Positions 34,713 through 46,105 of a DNA stretch of 64,000 bases are shown piece after piece (position 1 is the stretch's first letter; each line of letters begins with the position of its first letter). Both the position numbers and the translations under genes were made by a program. Under the pieces are notes generated by a model that made no database searches, was not told the DNA's origin, and worked only from the letters and a program-made list of their open reading frames with translations. Source of the stretch: Gigaspora rosea (taxonomy: Eukaryota > Glomeromycota > Glomeromycetes > Diversisporales > Gigasporaceae); NCBI GenBank assembly GCA_003550325.1, contig QKWP01000435.1, positions 165,733 to 229,732 of the forward strand, given 5' to 3'.

Positions 34713-34986
34713 TAAATTTATCAATTTCATTATGAATTTTTTAAACCTAATGATATAGTTACTGTTAATACTGTATAAGTAAACGGCCAATAAGAATAAA
34801 TCTCTCTCATACTTTATTTAATGTGAGGGAAGAATAATCTTTATAATGTTGTAGTAGTTACAGTTCTTGAAAATTTTTATTATTTTGCTAATATTAACTT
34901 GTTCATGTGAAGTTTGAAGCTTTTGCTTTAAAAGAAATATAATATAATGTAATAATTATAATTTCCCTAAATGTAGGTTGTTAATA

Positions 34987-35085
34987 TAGTTGCCATCCAA
35001 ACCAAACTTGTTCGTGACTTAAAATTGTCCAAAACATATAAATTGAGATTTGGTTCAATAGTTATATCTATTTGGATGGCAACTA
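34987..35085. mobile_element. 99-bp Tc1/mariner-like MITE
   Basis: Ends tagttgccatccaaa and tttggatggcaacta are perfect inverted repeats of 15 bp flanked by TA (34985-34986, 35086-35087). Confidence 0.6.
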
Positions 35086-35087
35086 TA

Positions 35088-36045
35088 AATGTAATGGAGT
35101 ACTCAAGACGATACAATAAGTATACAATATAGCATAATCTTGGGCACTTCAGAAATGTTTATATACAGCCTTGAATCAAAAGAGGAAAAGCATTAGCGTG
35201 TACATTGCAAAATTAATACTTTGAAAAATTTGAATCTTATTTGAAATTTGCACTCTGTAGAATACCATGCTAGCTTTTCGAACTTTAAATCTAATTATAA
35301 TTTTTTAAAACCAAAATTAAACAATCAAAGTATAGGAATGTTATAATATACATGAACTTGACAGATTAGCTCATCATATTAAACAGTAAATTTATAAACA
35401 TATAAGCAAATATTTTCGATAAAATTAATATAAAATAACGTAACAAAAAAAAAGGTAAAATTGAAAAATAATTTTATTCTGTGCGAAGAAATGCATGGTA
35501 AAAAAATCTGACATCAGATATAAAAATAACGCTGTAGAAATAAATGTGTTAGATGATTAGAGTAATTGTGCCAATAAATTTTGTTTACAGTAAAACAATG
35601 TTAGTGGGTTCAAAATAATACGTATTGATATAACATCTTTTCACATTACTTTATATGCAAATACATGAAAGTTTTTGGAATAGACAAAATTGTGTAATTA
35701 TTTCGCGAAATAAAGTATCCTATTAATCATATGAATCAATCTCCACGCAAAGTTAAATTTTTGTATTGCATTATTCGCCGACCCAAATTTTTCAAAAATC
35801 CTCAAATTTTTTTTTTTAGTCCCAATTCTTTTAAGAAAAGCATTATAATTTTTATTTTAATAATATTAATGTACTGTATATAGTTCAAAAAAATCGATAT
35901 TGATTATCATAAATTAGTAGGCATTAAAATCAGAAAAATGGATGGAGAGTCGTCTGAACATTTCGTTTGTTTATAGACATGTATGGTCAGTAAGAATTTT
36001 CGAAGGTATGATAATTAATATGATGAAATTGGTAACGAATAAAAA
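35088..36045. other. Intergenic, no gene seen
   Basis: AT-rich; ttatttcgcgaaataa at about 35700 recalls the ends of the 27539 MITE family but has no partner. Confidence 0.4.
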
Positions 36046-36072
36046 CTAGCTCTCAGAGCCGGGCGTTGCCCG
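36046..36072 (-). mobile_element. Helitron-type 3' terminus, type 1
   Basis: On the minus strand: a GC-rich hairpin CGGGCAACGCCCG (36072-36060), 10 nt, then CTAG (36049-36046), then host T. Hairpin, 10-12-nt spacing, CTRR and a following T are the defining features of a Helitron 3' end. The body would extend to higher coordinates; it is interrupted six bases inside by the hAT-like element 36079-46849. Confidence 0.6.
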
Positions 36073-36295
36073 AGAATGCAGGGTTGGCAAATGACTTTTA
36101 AATGACATAAATGACATTGTGACAATGTCATTTGTCACTTTGTCATTTAAAAGGTAAATGACAAATGACAAAAATAGGTTATATTTAAAAATGCGAAGAT
36201 TCTGTGATCATTAAGGTTTTGTTTCACTTCGGGCAGTTTAGGATTGGTTAAATCCTAAAATACCCGAAGTTTTAATATGTTATTTTAAATGACAA

Positions 36296-36327
36296 CTAGA
36301 TGTAAGACCCATCGTTAAACGACGGGT
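36296..36327 (-). mobile_element. Helitron-type 3' terminus, type 2
   Basis: On the minus strand: an 8-bp stem with one mismatch, acccgtcg / cgatgggt (36327-36307), 7 nt, then CTAG (36299-36296), then host T. The 5' end (TC on the minus strand) was not found. Confidence 0.5.
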
Positions 36328-38364
36328 TAAATTTAAAGTATTATTATTTGCACAACAGTTTCAGGGCTGTGCAGCAAAAAAAAAACATTTATGTATAGAA
36401 ATTTTTTTTTTGCTCAGCAAATTTTAACACTGTTTATCAACAGTCTTAAATGATTTTTCTGTGACGAAAATGATTTGTCAAGAGCTGATAAATGCATATT
36501 AAGAAAAGTATGTATGAAATTAAAGTTGGAGGCTTTTTGTCACAAAGGATAAGTAATTTATTAAATATAGTGAAAAATATATCTTATTTAATATGTACTT
36601 TCTTGATTAGTCTGAATATATAAGTTTTAATCACAAAAAATGATTATATTTAATTTTTTTTTTTTAATATAGATTATTTGGCTCAAGTTTAGAGGCTACA
36701 ATATAAGAAATGACAAAGAAAAATTGTTCACATGTTATAATTTTGAAGTCAGTGTTCATAGTTTTATAATACTCTTCATTAACGCCTTTCCACTCATTAA
36801 AATAGTAATATATTTTTTGATACATCAAACACCTTTACACCTGCCCCACTAGTTTACGGGCTAATTTAAAAGTAAAGGCTTTTTCTAATAGGAAAACTTA
36901 AAATTGATATTTTGAAAAACATCAATCATTGTATAACGGTCTTTTTTTTTATCAATAAGCGAGCAATTATTGTTCTGTAACTATTGCTACCAGCTTTTAA
37001 AAACGCTTGGGTTTACTTAGATCTATTACGAATAAACTATTTATACAGGCTATCTTTATATACCGAAAATCTGTGGAGTGAAAATTTTAGGTCAGTTCAT
37101 AATTATGTATTGCAATAGATGACTGTATATATAGATCTCTTTTAAAAAACTTTCTAAAAATTCAAACCTGTTGTTCTTTTGATGAATCGCTGATTTTGAT
37201 TGATAACGCGTCTAATTCATTTTTTCTATGTGCTAACCTAACCCATTTTTTTCACATGCTAAAATATCTTCCCTACTTGATTAGATATAGATTTATTATA
37301 ATAACACAAATTCACTTTGGGGATAGTAACGTTATGGTTCGCATGACTTAGACTAAAGGCTTAGATAAATTTTTTATTATTTAGATATTTTTAATTATTT
37401 TGTTTGTTTATTTCCTTATTTAATTGATATGCGATATTACGACACATAGAATGTACAGTAAACTGTTATATATTAGGGAACCGGTTATTGTTGTTTATGG
37501 ATCTAAACTGATAATTGTTGGAGCTTGGTTGTGGGCATGCCAAGAGTTATTGTCATCTTGGCTTAGGGACTATGTAAGAGGCTTTTTTAAACAGTACTGC
37601 TCGTGGCCCGCAAGCAGCGTTGTAGGTACAAAGAATCACGAAGAAGAGTAAAGTGCAGTAATTTATAGTAAATTAAAATGTATTTAAGGACCTTTATTTC
37701 GCGTTAATAAAGTTTTCTCAGACTTCAATGTCTTTAAATAAGTTTAACTAAGTTTAAATAAGAATCAATTTCTCCAAAGTTTATTTTGTTAAAAAGATCA
37801 TTACAAACTGTACATAAATTATTATTTCCTATTCCCATTTATATTAACCTTTAAAGTTCCTATAAGTGTTTCTATTAATACTTATATTCTCCATTTTACT
37901 TACTTCTTCCACTCTCCCTCGTTTTTAACCATTATTAATATTATTTAAAATCTTGTAACTTTACTCTCACATTGCATCCTTTAAATAATGAAATTGATCA
38001 CGCCCTGATTAAATTGATTATATAACTTCCGATTGATTGATTAACTAACTAATCAACTGATAGAACTTTGTGACTTTATAACATGTGCCACTGCTTTAAA
38101 AATTAATATTTAAAGTACTTTCATTTACTATTTGAGTTAAATTCGCTATTAAGCTAGTAATGCTCTCCCAAAACAAAGTAACAGTAGTTATTTCGGTGAA
38201 AAATCATTATTGTTTACTTAAAGGTCAAAATTTTCAATAACTGGGGGTATTTCACAAATTCGCCAGAATTGAATTATAAAGAATACAATATATTATAAGG
38301 ATGCCATAAAAATTTAGCCATCATGTGATTCGACCAAACGACAATAGGTTGATTTAACAGATTA
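36328..38364. other. Mostly non-coding, one short ORF
   Basis: A frame with an ATG at 37451 runs to 37651 (66 codons). It includes YIREPVIVVYGSKLIIVGAW and LLSSWLRDYVRGFF, locally GC-richer than its surroundings, but I recognise no family. The rest is AT-rich with no feature. Confidence 0.35.
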
Positions 38365-38617
38365 GAGTATCCAGGATTATGATCCGGTAAATGCCAAATT
38401 ATGCATCTAGTAAATTGCAAATTATGCGAATTTTGAGTTATTAGCCAAGAAAATTTCAAAAAGAACAACAAGTCAAGTGATTACAGTCACCAGTTTATTC
38501 ATTTAACCAATCAAATTATGTTTACATGCTGCATGAAAGTGAGTGGATTATGCATTTTTCATATAGTAAAAATCGCAAATTATGCACATATTATGCCGGA
38601 CTTAATCCTGGACACCC
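38365..38617. mobile_element. Tc1/mariner-like MITE, 253 bp
   Basis: Left gagtatccaggattatgatc (then cgg) and the inverse of the right end (gggtgtccaggattaagtcc) are inverted repeats. TA borders both sides (38363-38364, 38618-38619). Copies of gcaaattatgc lie just inside both ends. Confidence 0.65.
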
Positions 38618-38789
38618 TAAGTTAGATGTTATGACTATATAGTACTGTAGTACGGCAATGGACATTGGATTCCAGTCACGTGGTCACATGTTAGCCAATA
38701 AGCTTATAGAGATTAACACGGATTAGCCCGACGCTTATATTTGTGACTTGTATAACGACAGTAACCATCAGCTATGGAGATCAATACGG

Positions 38790-39417
38790 TGACAACCCTG
38801 AAATCGTTGTACCAACGGGTCTATCGATGAAACACGAGGCCGGTCTGCATACAACTGGCAATGGGTCAATTTGGGTCGAAAGAAGGCGTGTTAGATTTGG
38901 CTAAGTGGTCAGGCAAAGTCTCAGGGTTGCGTAGTCAAAATTTAGCATAGTATAGCAGTTAACGAGTGTATGCGAGTTTAATATATATATATCAGGTTAT
39001 ATGTACTTTTGTTATTTTTAATAAAGAGAATTTTTGAATCGTGTATATGTAGTATAGTATTTGTGTATTTTCAAGCAAAGTGGGAATTGAATGTCGTTCC
39101 CAAGGGCCAAAAGGCCTTCATTTATAATTATTTCATTGACTGTTTACATTGGTATTGATCATAACGATCAGTATGATCATAAGTATCATTATGATCATTG
39201 TTATCAACTTGATCAAAATTATCCTAACTATCAACTTGATCAAAATTATCCTAACTATCAACTTGATCAAAATTATCCTAACTATCAACTTGATCAAAAT
39301 TATCCTAACTATCAACTTGATCAAAATGATCCGAGATATCCTGCCAGCAAACCCAAAATGAGAAATACCTGGAGTACAAGGCACGTGCCTGCTACAGGTC
39401 ATGTTTCCAGTCTCACA
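38790..39417 (-). repeat. 3' LTR of retrotransposon B
   Basis: 628 bp, starting tgacaaccctgaaatc and ending ttccagtctcaca. Contains five tandem copies of a 27-bp unit (caacttgatcaaaattatc then ctaactat) at about 39207-39334. Strong match to the right LTR apart from repeat number. Confidence 0.9.
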
Positions 39418-39431
39418 TTTCTCCCCCACTT
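39418..39431 (-). other. Polypurine tract of retrotransposon B
   Basis: On the minus strand aagtgggggagaaa abuts the LTR start TGTGAGACTGG. This is the expected plus-strand primer position. Confidence 0.75.
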
Positions 39432-39951
39432 ATGGGTGAGTTCCACGAACTATCATCAGTCAGCTTTTGGACATATTTACTGGATAATCTGCTGAAGTCG
39501 GAGAACTTCACCACCTGGGTTCGGTAGATCTGGTCCACACCGAAATTGCTAAACACATTGAAGATGCGTACGGAGGTCAAGTAATAGTACCAAGAGGTGA
39601 GGTTTTAGATGGGAGGTAATTGGGCTGGGTCGCAGTGGCGTAAAGCACTCCCAAGTGATACCCGTAGCCTAGGACATGGGTCCAATTTTTGAGTTGCATG
39701 GTCTGTTTCATACAAGCATAGGTCAATTGTACCCTTGTGATTAGATCATTGGTGGCGGAGTAGGGTGGGGTCACGGGATCGTGGTGGTGTGATCCAGGGA
39801 GGTGACATCGTTAAACATTTCGGTAAGAGTGATCGGCATTTTAGATCGATTCTAATTCCTTCCCCCCTCTTCTGAGTCGACCTTTTTATGTCTTTCAGTG
39901 GTCGATTTCTTTTCTTTCTCACATTACATGTTTGGTTTTTTTTTTTTTACT

Positions 39952-41086
39952 TCAGTCGATCTGGTTCGGATTTGGTGGTCGACTATCATGATACTTTTTT
40001 AGTAGTCGCAGGTTGATCGGTGCCGCTAAAACTTCTCTACGTAACGTGCGTAACTTGTATACCTCATTAGGTAACTTATCATGCATGTAATAGGGGCCTT
40101 TCCACTTCGGGTCTAGTTTCCTGCTCCTATGACTGTCACTTGTAGCATGGTATAACAGGACTTTATCTCCGATGAATAGATCTAGGTATAACTTAATTAT
40201 TTTCACATCAAATTTTTCTTTTCGTTTACATGAGCATTGTGCACCCTTATGACCGCTTCATTTTGAACCCTGGGTAAATGTTCTAGCAGGGTTGCTGTTC
40301 TTTCCATCATAGTCTCTAACTCTTCCACTCCCTTTGGTTGGATAGGTTGTTGAGCTTCTCAACTGTGCATGAGGTAAAATGGCATCAGTTTCATAACCGC
40401 ATGCTAGGAGGTATGGTAAGCAAACAGTATAGCTGGAATGACTAAGTTCCACTTGGTGATATATTTTATTGAATTAGCTATTGCTTTACATAATGTCTTG
40501 TTGAACCTTTCAGCTAACCTGTTGGTTTGAAGGTGGTACGGGATGGATTTTAGGTATCGAATTCGAAACTTCTTCAACAGCTCGTCCACTAGGCGGTTCA
40601 AGAAATGTCGACCTCTATCTGACAATATCTTCTCCAGGCACCTGTGACGGCAGATAATATCATTAAAAATAAAATCAGCCACCGTTTGAGCATCAGCAGC
40701 TTCGATAGCTCGTGCTTCTGGCCATTTCATCATGTAGTTGGTGGCGATGACAATATAGCAGTAGTTACGTGAAGTAATTGGTAATGGTTCTACTATGTCA
40801 ATTCCGACCTGATAGAACGGTGAAGTTACAGGTATTGGATGTAGGGCTCTTTCCATTTGTTCTTGCCTCGTCTCTGGCACTGGTTGCAATTTTTTACATA
40901 GTCCTCAATATTTTCAAGTTGTCGAGGCCAGTAGTACATTTCCCGGATCTTATCGAGCATTTTTCGGGCGTTAAAATATCCTCCCAAAGGATGGGTATGG
41001 GTCAGAAATAGTATGGGCCCTACTTCCGATTCTCGAGCGATTCTCACCACTTTCTTCTGGTTTCGATTTTCCATCTTGTATAGCAT
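39952..41086 (-). pseudogene. Integrase of retrotransposon B
   Basis: Inserts the cDNA into the genome. The zinc-binding region is in 41086-40826: HTHPLGGYF followed by NCNQCQRRG. The last His of the HHCC finger appears replaced by Tyr. The catalytic core in 40889-40404 keeps all three acidic positions: Asp in VGIDIVEPLP, Asp in ILSDRGRHFL, Glu in RLAERFNKTL. After a break (frame 40452-40258), the C-terminal piece 40206-39952 has LDPKWKGPYYMHDKLPNEVY, the GPY/F module of Ty3/gypsy integrases. Frame changes separate the pieces, so no full protein can be made. Confidence 0.85.
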
Positions 41087-42507
41087 ATCATCCTTGAGCT
41101 CTACTGTTTTGCTTTGTTGAATTAGCTTCTGTCGCTCCGTGGGGCTTAAATTTGGTGAGATGTACTGGTGCTGGAGGTACTTCTTTAGTCAGTTATAAAG
41201 ACTTTCTTCTATCGTCAATTTGGGCTTTTTGGGGTAGTAGTAATTAATTTTTCACTTTTCCTTGGCCAGGGTACTGACAACCTGGACTGGATTGGGCTTA
41301 TAGTCAGTTTTGAATGCTAGGTTTTGCTTGGTTGGTACTTCCGGTCAAGTCTCTTAATCTATAGTTGCTTATATCTAATGGGTTGTAGTTATTTTTAGAT
41401 GGAGCCCCACTACCCGCTTCATCTCATTCTAACCGTCCTCGTCATGTTAGGCCTGTATACTTTTTTTATTTTATTTTATTTTATTCTTCTAATTTTTCTT
41501 CTTCATTCCAGTTCGTTTCTCCTGCCAATTCTTCCGGTACTTCTTCATATTCGGGTTTCAAGTCTTCTTCAACCACGATGCATCCTGCGCCTCCTTCTTG
41601 CTACAGTTCCTCCGGTTCAGCGTTAGGTCTGTCACTTCCAGTCTCCCAGTCGTTACTGTACTAGTTATATCCCACACCAGACTCTATTACCATGTCAATA
41701 ATGAGGTCTTGGTACTCCATCCTCCTAGCGAATCCTTTGTCAAGAATAGGTCTTCGGGTAACATTATCTTGGTCTTTTTCAGCACCGCTTTGGTTCAAGG
41801 TTGGGTCCCGTGGCGCAGCATTGGTTTCATTAGGGTCAGTTTTATTAGGTGCAATAGCCAGGTATACTTCGAATTCCTCTTCTTCATACCACCTATTTCC
41901 TTTTGTGACATGGTTAGCAGTAGCAGTTAAGTACCTTTCTTCTGCTTCTATTTCCCAGTGGTCATCTACTATGTACATCTCTTCAAGGTTCATAGCTTCA
42001 GGACCGGTGTTGTGGGGTGTCCATGTGAGGTTAGTGCTGGGGTCAGAGTACAGGTTTTTAATTCCTCGTGCTTTAATATAGTAATCTTGTATAAATTGCA
42101 TATACACTCATTCTTTTTGCCCATGCTCATTCCAGTAATACTCTTCTCTGTAGTACTCTTCCTAGTCTATTTCGTCATCAGAGAGTCCGTCACAACCTCT
42201 ATGTATCCCCTTTTCTCGCTTCCTTGCTCTTCGTCTCCATAAAAATTTTCCTCTTCCACTTCTTCCATATTCCACCAGACTTCACTAGCATGTCGGGAGC
42301 ACCATCCAGCGTTACTCCCTTCTTCAGAATTATCATACTTATCCAGCTCATTTCCGTCTCATTTAGGTCACCCAACTGGTACACTTCCACCACATGACCA
42401 ATTTCCTGAGGTGGTCGGTCTTCGGTGTCTTCATAGTCGACGAAAGCCTCGAGCCATTTATGTTAAGTTCCACCTTTTTTTACACTTTTGTTTTCGTTAA
42501 TGGCCGT
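41087..42507 (-). pseudogene. Unrecognised linker between RNase H and integrase
   Basis: About 1.4 kb separates the RNase H end from the integrase zinc finger. Two frames lie here: 42393-42199 (begins MVEVYQLGDLNETEMSWISM) and 42107-41661, 148 codons, with an acidic stretch (LEEMYIVDDHWEIEAEE, EEEEFEVYLA) and a charged tail (EKDQDNVTRR). I recognise no domain. It may be a lineage-specific extension of Pol or an acquired segment. Stops separate the frames. Confidence 0.5.
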
Positions 42508-42990
42508 TTATTCTTTTTCACTTGTTGCTTCCGGTCTTCTTGAAAGTGCATCAGCATTACTGTGGATTCGTCTAGACCGGTGCTCAATAGTATAGTTATA
42601 TAGTTGGAGTCGAAGAATCCATCGAGCCCGCCTGCCTTTCAGCTTGGAGGTTTGTAGCCATTTCAGGGTGGAATGGTCCGTCACCACCACAAAAGGTTTG
42701 AACCCGAAATAGTGCTGGTAATGTTCTATAGCCCAGAGTATGGCTAGACATTCTTGCTCAGTGGTGGAGTAATTTCTTTCAGCTCAAGAGAGACTCCAGC
42801 TTGCGTAAGAGATTACTTACTCCTTCTTGTTTTCTCCTTTTTGGGCTAACACTGCACCTAGCCCGGTTCCGGATGTGTCGGTATGGAGGTAGAAGGTTTA
42901 GTCAAAGTCAGGGTACTGCAGTACCAGGGCGGTAGTCAGGTAATTTTTTAGGGTTCGAAGGCGTCATTTGACTCGTGACCCCATTCGTAT
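42508..42990 (-). pseudogene. RNase H domain of retrotransposon B
   Basis: Degrades the RNA strand during reverse transcription. Around 42930-42690 the minus strand encodes FYLHTDTSGTGLGAVLAQKG and AERNYSTTEQECLAILWAIE, the standard RT-linked RNase H segments with DTSGxGxGAVL and the Glu of TEQECLA. The frame 42690-42508 continues MVVTDHSTLKWLQTSKLKGR and IEHRSRRIHSNADALSR. A stop lies between the blocks. Confidence 0.8.
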
Positions 42991-43099
42991 TTGACGTCCT
43001 TCTGTAATAACTTATGTAGGAGCTGGGCAATAGAAGCGAACCCCTTCACGAACGCTCTATAATAAGATACCAAGCCAATGAATGCCCGGAGTTGTCTTC

Positions 43100-43905
43100 A
43101 GTTCTTGGAATAGGGAAAGTTCAGACTTTTTCCACCTTGGCTTCGTCGGGTCAGATGCTATTTCTTCCCACCACATGACCTAGGAAGTGTATCTCTGGTT
43201 TGAAAAAGGTGCACTTCTCCATATTTACTTTTAGTCCAGCTTCTTCCAATTTCCTAAATATTTTCTTTAGATCTCTAGATGCTCGGTAAATGTTTTGGAG
43301 TATACATTGATGTTGTCGATATATACTGGCGAACTTTCCTAAGTACTCGGCCAACACCTTGTTTATAAGTTTCTGGAAAGTGGTAGGGGCGTTGCACAGC
43401 CCAAACGGCATGATGTTAAATTCGAAAAGGCTGGTCTTGGTGACGAAAGCGGTCTTTCCCGGTCTTGTTCGTTCATTTTCACCTGCCAATACCCACTCTT
43501 TAGGTCTAAACTCGAGAACCATTTTGCGTTTCGAAACTCTTCGAGTAGGTTGTCGATACGAGGGAGTGGGTAAGCATCTTTTCTTGTTATCGCATTTAGT
43601 CTTCTATAGTCTATGCACAACATTAATTTTCCTACCTTTTTAGATATGATTACTATGGGAAAAGCCCAGGGGTTATTAGACTGACGAATTAAACCCCTTT
43701 CTTCCATCTCTTTCAACTCTTTCTCTACAAATTCTTTTTTTTCCAGGGCGGTGCAGTATGGATACTGTTTTACGGGCTTGGCTTCTCCGGTGTCAATACA
43801 GTGGGTTAATACGAACGTTTCCCCTAACTCCCTTGTACTTTGGGCGAAGAGACTCTTTTCTTGTTGGAAGAACTGCTTTGCCTGCTCTTTCTGTATCTCA
43901 TCCAA
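43100..43905 (-). pseudogene. Reverse transcriptase of retrotransposon B
   Basis: The frame 43905-43363 covers fingers and palm: EMEERGLIRQSNNPWAFPIV, KLMLCIDYRRLNAITRKDAY, PLPRIDNLLEEF, and KWFSSLDLKSGYWQV, where the last holds the first catalytic Asp. The second frame 43522-43151 continues FVTKTSLFEFNIMPFGLCNA, PTTFQKLINKVL and the thumb LGHVVG. The YxDD box region (about 43335-43300) is read as Y-I-D-N in a shifted frame, so the second catalytic Asp pair is altered. Two frameshifts make it inactive. Confidence 0.85.
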
Positions 43906-44396
43906 TTCTCTACCTTGTGTAAACTCGTCAATTTATTCGTCCACGGTTCGTTTCAGGGGTTCTTTTATCAGTTCCGGGGTTTCTTCTATAGTGGTAAGGT
44001 ATATAGCAGGGCTTTCTATATCAGCCCAAGGGTTATCGTATAGCCCAATTTTTTCTGCGGTGTATTCTTCAGTATGATACCCTTCTATTTCATCCAATAT
44101 TTCTTTTTCATAGGCGAACTCATTGAAGGTGTTACCACTATCACTCCCCATGTCCACGTGTTCAGACCCCAGAGATCAGAGATCATTGTTGCTAGTGTGG
44201 GAGATAGGTACCTCAACCGTCCGATCTTGTGCTTGAGGTATAACCATTGCTCATCAAAGTGTAACCGTGCATGCGCCTTTAGGAACCAATCAGTCCCTAG
44301 TAGCAGAGTTTCATCAGATGACTCTATGATTTGGAAGATACTTGGTATTACGGCATCCTGGATTATGATCTCTATGTTGTTGATTTTTCCCAGGGC

Positions 44397-44585
44397 TCAG
44401 GTCTTTGCTCTGTTAGCGGTAACCACTACAGTTGAAAATTTCTCTTGGATCTTTAACCCCAACTTATCAACTAACTTTTTCGTCATAATACTAACGGCGG
44501 CCCCAGAGTCCAATACCGCTATCACGGGGTTATCTCTGATTCTTACATAATACCTTGCAGCAGTAGTGTGTCTCACTTCCACCAA
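44397..44585 (-). pseudogene. Aspartic protease domain of retrotransposon B
   Basis: The frame contains NPVIAVLDSGAAVSIMTKKL, with DSGA in place of the more usual D(T/S)GA active site, and LGLKIQEKFSTVVVTANRA, the typical flap region. It processes Gag-Pol in the family. Linker sequence 44157-43933 joins it to RT after a frame break. Confidence 0.75.
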
Positions 44586-44678
44586 GCTTAATGGGAGGAC
44601 CTCTTGGCGGTTATTTTCCTGGGTCGGTGGTAAGGGCCGGCGTAATATCTTGGCTAAGTTTTGACGTTGATTCAGGTA

Positions 44679-45986
44679 TTAGAGCATCTGACCAATTGTT
44701 GCACTTGCTGATAAGTTTAGTATATCTTCTGCCACATTGTGAGGGGCCAACTGGTCAACAACTAATAGTTCACTTTTTCTCCTAAGTTTCTTCGTGGGGC
44801 CGTATACTTCTTCCATTAGGTCGGGTTCTCCTTCCGTGTTGGTCTGAGGCAGTTCATTTTCTCTGTCTCGACCTCTTAGTAGGTTTTCCCAGGTCCCTAC
44901 GGGTTGAGTTTGGACCCTCTTTTCTCTATTGATAGGATAGGGTTGGTGTCGCTTTTTACCTAGCGCATAAATTTCCATTTCATCACAGGCTTCTTAGCCG
45001 TTATCATATAGGTTGAACCACCCCACGTAGTTGGTACTTTGACGTTCTTCGGGGTCCCTTTTTGGCTTTCTTTCCGATAGGCAACGTCGAGCTATATGCA
45101 CTATTTCTCCATATCTAAAGCAGGTTATGTCTCTTCTGGGCTCCTTAATCCCGTCTTTTCGTGACTCTTCCGGCCGGTAGTTTCTTCGTCTTTCCTTATC
45201 ATGTGTATTCCGGCATTGATTATTGTCATAGGGTACCTTGGGCCAATTGGAGGTTGATACGGCGTAGTTTAGAGCGATTTGCTCTATTTTTTGTGATAAG
45301 TTTCCCAGCTCTTCCTTAACCTTTCTCTGATGACCTTTATTGGAGGTTTGCTTGCTATAATATTCACCAGCTTCTGCCTTTCTTGCCTTAGTAATAGCTT
45401 TGTCTAGGTCCTTTGGTTCGGCCACGGTTACAAAAGTAGCTGCTTTTCCTTGCAGTCCCAATAGAAACATCCGTATGATGTATGGGTCTGGCATTTCATC
45501 ATCCGGGTCGACCCGTTTCAGTAACTTCTTGAATTTAGTGGCATATGCGTCGACTTTCTCATGCTTTAGCAGCTTGAGTTCTTGCAGCTCGATTTGCCAA
45601 CCATGTCGCTGCTAGGGGTTGCGGAAAAGTCGATGAATTTGTGGTAGAAGCTAGATTCTTCCTCATCGTCATTTTTCTATTGCGTCAAGTCGTCCTTCTT
45701 CCCCTTATACCAGTTTGCAGCAAGGTCCCTTAAATAGCTAGAGGCAATCTTCAGCATCCTTCTCTCTGTCCAATTATTCGCGGCTGCAGTTCTTTCGAAT
45801 ACTTCCAACCATTCTATTGGGTCCTTGGCATCACTTCCATGGAAGGGGTCGACTTTCACGTGGGTCAACTCTCTCTTATCTTCCGGTTCTCTTCTGTTAT
45901 TGGCAATCGTAGTGGCAACTTCAGCAAACAAGGTGTCAATCCTTCTAACAGCTCCCTTAGCTGGTCCTTGTTTATCTTTCTTCGGA
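44679..45986 (-). pseudogene. Gag of retrotransposon B
   Basis: Capsid-type Gag. The first readable codon is near 45986 (SPKKDKQGPAKGAVRRIDTL), just after an in-frame stop, with no ATG in frame at the expected start. 45931-45677 encodes DPIEWLEVFERTAAANNW and LAANWYKGKKDD, the retrotransposon Gag core. 45494-44994 continues DPYIIRMFLLGLQGKAATFV, and has one CCHC knuckle near its end, CFRYGEIVHIARRC, with the second Cys changed to Tyr. 44978-44679 holds a charged region leading to protease. At least two frame breaks. Confidence 0.8.
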
Positions 45987-46084
45987 GATATCCTTTTTAT
46001 GTATTATTTATTGCAATAATTCCTATGTACTAACTTGAAACTTTTCTATCTCGGAGGTTATCAACGTTTCGTAAAAATTTTTGT

Positions 46085-46102
46085 ATCTCACAGTCGCCAC
46101 CA
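46085..46102 (-). other. tRNA primer-binding site of retrotransposon B
   Basis: Three bases inside the 5' LTR, the minus strand reads TGGTGGCGACTGTGAGAT. This pairs with a tRNA 3' end ...CAGTCGCCA plus CCA. The implied tRNA 5' end gtggcgac is the start of the tRNA-like head of the retroposon at 8128-9142. Confidence 0.65.
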
Positions 46103-46105
46103 AAA

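Noticed and set aside
39091..39495. 134-codon plus frame with repeated YQLDQNYPN
   Set aside because: It is a translation of the 27-bp tandem repeat in the LTR of retrotransposon B; the right LTR shows a different, broken version.
41399..42242. Plus-strand frames of 75-129 codons
   Set aside because: They are opposite the gag-pol of retrotransposon B and have hydrophobic, low-complexity translations typical of antisense frames.
43359..44785. Plus-strand frames of up to 158 codons
   Set aside because: They are antisense to clear protease and reverse transcriptase motifs on the minus strand.
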